From: DASWVC01 sp036401335
Lineage (GTDB): Bacteria > Verrucomicrobiota > Verrucomicrobiia > Chthoniobacterales > JAFAMB01
NCBI GenBank assembly: GCA_036401335.1
Contig: DASWVC010000125.1
Span: 1 to 18,321 of the forward strand
Length of the DNA stretch: 18,321 bases
Direction of reading: 5' to 3'
The notes beneath the pieces were generated by a model. That model made no database searches. It was given only the letters and a program-made list of their open reading frames with translations, and was not told the DNA's origin. The translations under genes were made by a program, and so were the position numbers. Positions 15,054 through 18,321 of this stretch are shown piece after piece; within the stretch, counting starts at the first letter, position 1, and each line of letters begins with the position of its first letter.

Positions 15054-15824
15054 TCAGTGAATGGTGTACCCGCCGTCGATGAGAAGGTTTTCTCCGTTGA
15101 TCATGCCGGCGGCGTCGCTTGCCAAAAACAGCACCAGATCGGCCACCTCGCGGGGCTCCGCAAAACGTCCGGCCGGTATCTCGCGTTTGAGCGCCGCCCC
15201 TTTCTCACCACCCCAGGCGACCGCCCCCAGGTCAGTCAGAACGACCGTGGGAGAAACGCAGTTTGCGGTGATGCCGTGCTTGCCCCATTCGAGGGCGAGC
15301 ACCCGGGTAAAACCGACCAGGCCGGCTTTGCTTGCACAATAAGCCGCGTGCCCTTCAATGGCCACGACGCTGGCCTGCGACGCGATGTTTACGATCCGTC
15401 CATAGCGCTGCGCGATCATGATTTTGCCAATCTCGCGGCTGCAGAGAAACGGGCCCCGCAGGTTAACCGCCAGCGTAAAATCCCAAGCCTCATCGGGAGT
15501 TTCCTCAACGGGATGGAGTGGCCCCACGCCGGCGTTGTTCACCAGCACGTCGATCCTGCCGAGCGTTTCCCGGGCGATTGCCACAGCCCTTTCGACGTCG
15601 TTTTTCCGGGTTACATCGCCAACCACGCCGACCGCCTTTTGCGGGCCGGCCTGAAGTTGTTCAGCCGTCGCCGCCACATTCGGATCACGGTCGAACAGGA
15701 GGAGGTGAGCACCGTGCTCGGCGAAGCGCTCCGCGATCGCCCGTCCAATGCCGGAACCGGCACCGGTAACGAAAGCAACTTTTTCTCGGAGGGAAATACC
15801 GATCGGCAACGGAAACGTTTGCAT
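15054..15824 (-). CDS. SDR-family NAD(P)-dependent dehydrogenase, probably polyol
   Basis: This 256-residue classical short-chain dehydrogenase has the cofactor motif TGAGSGIG at 20-27, NNAG at 96-99 and catalytic residues N121, S149, Y162 and K166. Aspartate D45 at the end of the second strand favours NAD over NADP. The segment NCVSPTVVLTDLG and the ending MINGENLLIDGGYT resemble polyol dehydrogenases of the GolD / D-threitol dehydrogenase type, as I recall them. The frame extends to 15995, but ATG 15824 gives the family length. It appears to be the first gene of the operon with the binding protein and permeases, 42 bases before the next gene, so it probably oxidises the imported compound. 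Confidence 0.92.
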   Translation of the reverse strand: MQTFPLPIGISLREKVAFVTGAGSGIGRAIAERFAEHGAHLLLFDRDPNVAATAEQLQAGPQKAVGVVGDVTRKNDVERAVAIARETLGRIDVLVNNAGVGPLHPVEETPDEAWDFTLAVNLRGPFLCSREIGKIMIAQRYGRIVNIASQASVVAIEGHAAYCASKAGLVGFTRVLALEWGKHGITANCVSPTVVLTDLGAVAWGGEKGAALKREIPAGRFAEPREVADLVLFLASDAAGMINGENLLIDGGYTIH

Positions 15825-15975
15825 GACGGGTTGGGGGAACCTGACGCAACGTGGATGAAGAACAGCGGAATGTCGATCTTGTTTGCCGAACGTTATTTCC
15901 GTAACCACCCCGGCGGCGTTCGCAGGCGAATTAATGCTGATGAAGAGGGTGATGTCGGGTCCAGGCACGCAGGGT

Positions 15976-15988
15976 CCGTTGACAACGG
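15976..15988. promoter_or_regulatory. 13-base palindrome between divergent transport operons
   Basis: CCGTTG and CAACGG are perfect inverted copies around a single base. The element sits 5 bases before the preferred start of the symporter-like gene and about 150 bases before the SDR operon. Size and symmetry fit a repressor site, for instance of a LacI-type regulator, but no regulator gene is adjacent. A TTGACA within it is not followed by a usable -10 before the start codon. Confidence 0.35.
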
Positions 15989-15993
15989 GCGTC

Positions 15994-17013
15994 ATGATTC
16001 CAAAATCCAGCCGCTCGACCGACTGGTTCCGGGGTAACGGCTTTCTTGTGGGGCTCGCGGGGGCAGTAGCCGCCGGCTTTCTCTTTCCACAAGGCGGGTC
16101 GCGTCACGGCCCGCTGCACCCGGAAGCGCTGGGCGATGCCGGGATCGCCCTGATCCTGTTCCTGCAAGGCCTGTCCATCGACCTGGACAGGATGCGTGCC
16201 GGGGCGGCTAACTGGCGTTTGCACGCCGTTATTCAAACGTTCACCTTTGTGGTATTTCCGATCGTCGGCCTGATCTTTGCGGCGATCGTCCCATGGCTAT
16301 GGCCAGGTGAACCCCTCCCGATCCGGGAAGGCATGCTGTACCTGAGCGTGTTGCCGTCGACGGTGTCAACCTCCGTGGTCCTGACGTCCGTGGCGGGTGG
16401 GAACGTCCCTGGAGCCATCTTCAGTGCGGCTTTCTCCAACATCATCGGCGTTGTGGTGACCCCGGTGTGCGTCCAACTGTTGATGGCCACGACCGGCCAG
16501 CACGGCCACCTGGGCGGCTTGCTCGGTCAGATCCTCCTGCTGACCCTCGTGCCGTTCGCGTTTGGCATGCTGTTGCGCCCGTTGGTTCGGCGGGCGGTGG
16601 ACGCGAACAAACGCGCCGTTAATTGGATCAGCAACGCCGTCATCCTCTTCATCGTTTACACCGCCTTCTGCGACTCCGTACAGAATCAGATCTGGAGCAA
16701 GTTTGGGGTTGGGCTGACGGTCGGTGTGCTGGCGATGGTGATTGCGCTTTACCTCGTGATTTCCGTTCTGGTCCAGCTTGCCACCCATTTATTGCGGCTT
16801 AACCGCGAAGATTTTATCGCTGCCTACTTCTGTTCGGTGAAGAAGACGCTCGCCATGGGGGTTCCCCTTGCCATGCTCATTTTCGGAAGCCGGACCGACC
16901 TCAGCCTTATCCTTTTGCCGATCATGTTTTACCACCCTTTCCAGCTTTTCGTGAACGGCGTACTGGCAAACCGGTGGGCGAAGCAACAAATGGCCGTGCC
17001 GGCGGCAGGGTAA
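15994..17013 (+). CDS. Bile acid:sodium symporter-like (YfeH/SBF-like) membrane transporter
   Basis: This is a 339-residue integral membrane protein with about nine or ten hydrophobic segments. It belongs to the BASS-related SBF-like group: LFLQGLSIDLDRMRAGAANW, LPSTVSTSVVLTSVAGGNVPG and VKKTLAMGVPLAML are the conserved stretches. Members are predicted sodium-coupled symporters of organic anions, and the substrate here is unknown. The frame is open from 15883, with ATGs at 15934, 15937, 15940, 15952 and 15994. ATG 15994 leaves a normal short N-terminus before the first helix, but 15952, with AAGAGGG just upstream, is possible. It is divergent from the SDR-ABC operon and may handle a related compound. 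Confidence 0.9.
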   Translation: MIPKSSRSTDWFRGNGFLVGLAGAVAAGFLFPQGGSRHGPLHPEALGDAGIALILFLQGLSIDLDRMRAGAANWRLHAVIQTFTFVVFPIVGLIFAAIVPWLWPGEPLPIREGMLYLSVLPSTVSTSVVLTSVAGGNVPGAIFSAAFSNIIGVVVTPVCVQLLMATTGQHGHLGGLLGQILLLTLVPFAFGMLLRPLVRRAVDANKRAVNWISNAVILFIVYTAFCDSVQNQIWSKFGVGLTVGVLAMVIALYLVISVLVQLATHLLRLNREDFIAAYFCSVKKTLAMGVPLAMLIFGSRTDLSLILLPIMFYHPFQLFVNGVLANRWAKQQMAVPAAG

Positions 17014-17021
17014 CGGTGTTT

Positions 17022-17843
17022 TCAGATGCTGTAATCCAGAAAATAGCGGCCGATTTCATCCAAGGCCTGGCGGCAACGGTTGAGTTCGAAGCGGGTCCGG
17101 GCATTCCGTGCCGTTCCGGACGGCTCAGCGTCCGGTGATTTCCCGCCGGCCCCGAAAGGGCGTGAGCCGGAAACGGGATTGCCCCTCAGCCCGCGGTCCA
17201 GGTGCATCCACCAGCTTTGGGCGCGGAGGGCGCGCCGGTGGATCCGCGGCACTTGTTCACGCACATTCTCGGGGGTTAATCCGCCCGCGTAGCCGCAGGC
17301 CACGTAAGCTTTCCGCCCCTGGGGCCACTCGGCCGGAAGGGCGGACAGGTCAAACAGCACGGCCACCCGAGGTGAGGCGGACCGTCCCGAACGCGTTCCG
17401 TCACCAAGGGCGCCTAGTTCTTTCATGAGCGCTTCGGCCACACGTTGGTTATCCTCTCGCAACGGAACAATGAACGTCTTGCCAGCGTGTTTGCGGACCA
17501 GTGCGGCAAATCGCGTTGCCTCCCAGCACGTTGGCAAGGTGCTGAGATCAAGCTGGATGCGGTCGAGGCGGGACCAGATCGGACCATACGCCTCAACCAA
17601 TTCCCGATCTTCACCCTGAACGAATTCCTCGCAAAGGCGCCCCCTGAGGTGCCCTGCCAGGCGTGCTTCCCGAGGCAGTTCTTCCATCCACTCGAGGCTC
17701 GGGTACCCTTCGGCCTGACCCTGGCGTTCCTTGCACAAGCAGAGGGCCCATTCAACGGGAAAGTAGAACGACGTAATGGTCGAAAGCGCGGTCGGGTCAA
17801 CCGATTCATCGGCCCCGACGAAGGTGATGCCGCCAAAACTCAT
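17022..17843 (-). CDS. Probable TIM-barrel protein, phosphoribosylanthranilate isomerase-like
   Basis: This 273-residue soluble protein has no signal peptide. Its opening ITFVGADESVDPTAL, the YFPVEWALCL segment and the later RVAVLFDLS and YVACGYAGGLTPENV segments look like strands and phosphate-loop regions of a TrpF-like beta/alpha barrel. The last segment parallels the 'AGGL.P.NV' phosphate-binding region of phosphoribosylanthranilate isomerase. It is longer than TrpF (about 200 residues), with a C-terminal helical extension after the barrel, and I do not see the usual TrpF catalytic cysteine near the N-terminus, so a different reaction is likely. It converges on the symporter gene with 8 bases between stops. 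ATG 17843 has no clear Shine-Dalgarno. Confidence 0.75.
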   Translation of the reverse strand: MSFGGITFVGADESVDPTALSTITSFYFPVEWALCLCKERQGQAEGYPSLEWMEELPREARLAGHLRGRLCEEFVQGEDRELVEAYGPIWSRLDRIQLDLSTLPTCWEATRFAALVRKHAGKTFIVPLREDNQRVAEALMKELGALGDGTRSGRSASPRVAVLFDLSALPAEWPQGRKAYVACGYAGGLTPENVREQVPRIHRRALRAQSWWMHLDRGLRGNPVSGSRPFGAGGKSPDAEPSGTARNARTRFELNRCRQALDEIGRYFLDYSI

Positions 17844-18321
17844 GGGGTTTGCGTCGTAACGGAAAAGCGGTCAGGCGTGGGATCGCAACGTCGTGCGTCC
17901 TGTCCAGGGATTCAAGCTTGTGCGGGCCGATTCATGATCGCTTCCGGGGGCATGACTCCGAACCGGAAACTCCTGCGCTAATCCCTGTCGCTTCGCCGCC
18001 GGGGGATGTGACGTGGCCCCAGCAATGCCACGAGCCGAAGAATGAAAAGGTGCCACCAATGGCCGATGCAAAAAAAACACAGCGGCTGATGTCTCTGGAA
18101 CCATTCGTGGCATTCTTCGGTGCTCAGCCGTCTCCAGGCCCGGTTTCGAAGGCGCCCAGGAACAAGGTTTCGGAGCATCGGCGCGATGGCACTAAGCCAA
18201 CGAGGTTCCGGGCGGAGAAGCGCGGGGATGGGCCCGGTTGGTGGGGCAGCCAAAGGACTTGCCGCCCTCGGGCCACGCCGTTCAGCAAGGCCCTCGGCCA
18301 GTCATCATTGTCGTCCGGATC
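17844..18321. other. 478-base terminal stretch without a confident gene
   Basis: No gene is supported with confidence. Two minus-strand frames are noted. One, 17978-18178 from ATG (or to 18253 from TTG), has aromatic-rich sequence with a CFFCIGHWWH segment. The other is open from the window edge to a stop at 18124-18126 and begins DPDDNDDWPRALLNG; it could be the end of a gene lying outside the window. The two overlap in different frames, so at most one is real, unless a frameshift joins them. Confidence 0.4.
17978..18178 (-). CDS. Possible small Trp/Cys-containing protein
   Basis: This is a 66-codon frame from ATG 18178; a TTG at 18253 would give 91 codons. The product is basic with an aromatic core: STEECHEWFQ, then PLCFFCIGHWWHLF and a hydrophobic LRLVALLG, ending Arg-rich. 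The CxxC followed by His residues could bind a metal, but the spacing matches no family I know. No Shine-Dalgarno is evident and no neighbour is coupled to it. It may be chance or a remnant. Confidence 0.22.
   Translation of the reverse strand: MLRNLVPGRLRNRAWRRLSTEECHEWFQRHQPLCFFCIGHWWHLFILRLVALLGPRHIPRRRSDRD

Noticed and set aside
15825..15995. Longer SDR start at 15995
   Set aside because: It adds 57 unfamiliar residues before the cofactor motif and would cover the divergent promoter region; ATG 15824 gives the classical length.

Overview
The window looks like chromosomal DNA of a GC-rich Gram-negative bacterium. It encodes a TonB-dependent outer-membrane receptor, Sec-type and Tat-type signal peptides and PQQ biosynthesis. 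Many genes lack a strong Shine-Dalgarno sequence. Gene content and protein style suggest Verrucomicrobiota or a relative, but this is a tentative inference; no rRNA or other marker gene is present. I see no tRNA, rRNA, CRISPR array, transposase or integrase.

Left part (1-4344), mostly minus strand. A TetR-family regulator has a near-perfect 27-bp palindrome at its promoter. It is followed by trpC, an RluA/RluD-type pseudouridine synthase, a family 4 Fe-S uracil-DNA glycosylase and a stand-alone CheY-like receiver protein. From trpC to the receiver gene the genes touch or overlap and probably form one transcript. Downstream lie two copies of a short GC-rich palindromic repeat.

Centre (4542-11188), the PQQ module. 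A complete minus-strand pqqABCDE operon runs from 8351 to 5212. It includes a 40-residue PqqA precursor peptide that is easily missed because of its size. Adjoining genes of unknown function encode a secreted 191-residue protein (plus strand, facing the end of pqqE) and a secreted 168-residue protein divergent from pqqA. Beyond the latter lies a TonB-dependent receptor whose sequence resembles the E. coli PQQ importer PqqU/YncD. The region may therefore combine PQQ synthesis with PQQ recapture through the outer membrane. No PqqF/PqqG peptidase and no PQQ-dependent dehydrogenase is visible here.

Right part (11719-17843). A minus-strand operon encodes an SDR dehydrogenase, a Tat-exported family 1 solute-binding protein and two MalFG-type permeases, probably for uptake and oxidation of a polyol or sugar. 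No ABC ATPase gene is present. A bile acid:sodium symporter-like (YfeH-type) transporter is divergent from it, with a 13-bp palindrome between them. A convergent TIM-barrel-like protein, recalling phosphoribosylanthranilate isomerase, follows. The last 480 bases hold no confident gene.

A possible theme, which is inference only, is substrate uptake (polyol ABC system) beside production and recapture of the PQQ cofactor used by periplasmic alcohol, polyol and sugar dehydrogenases.
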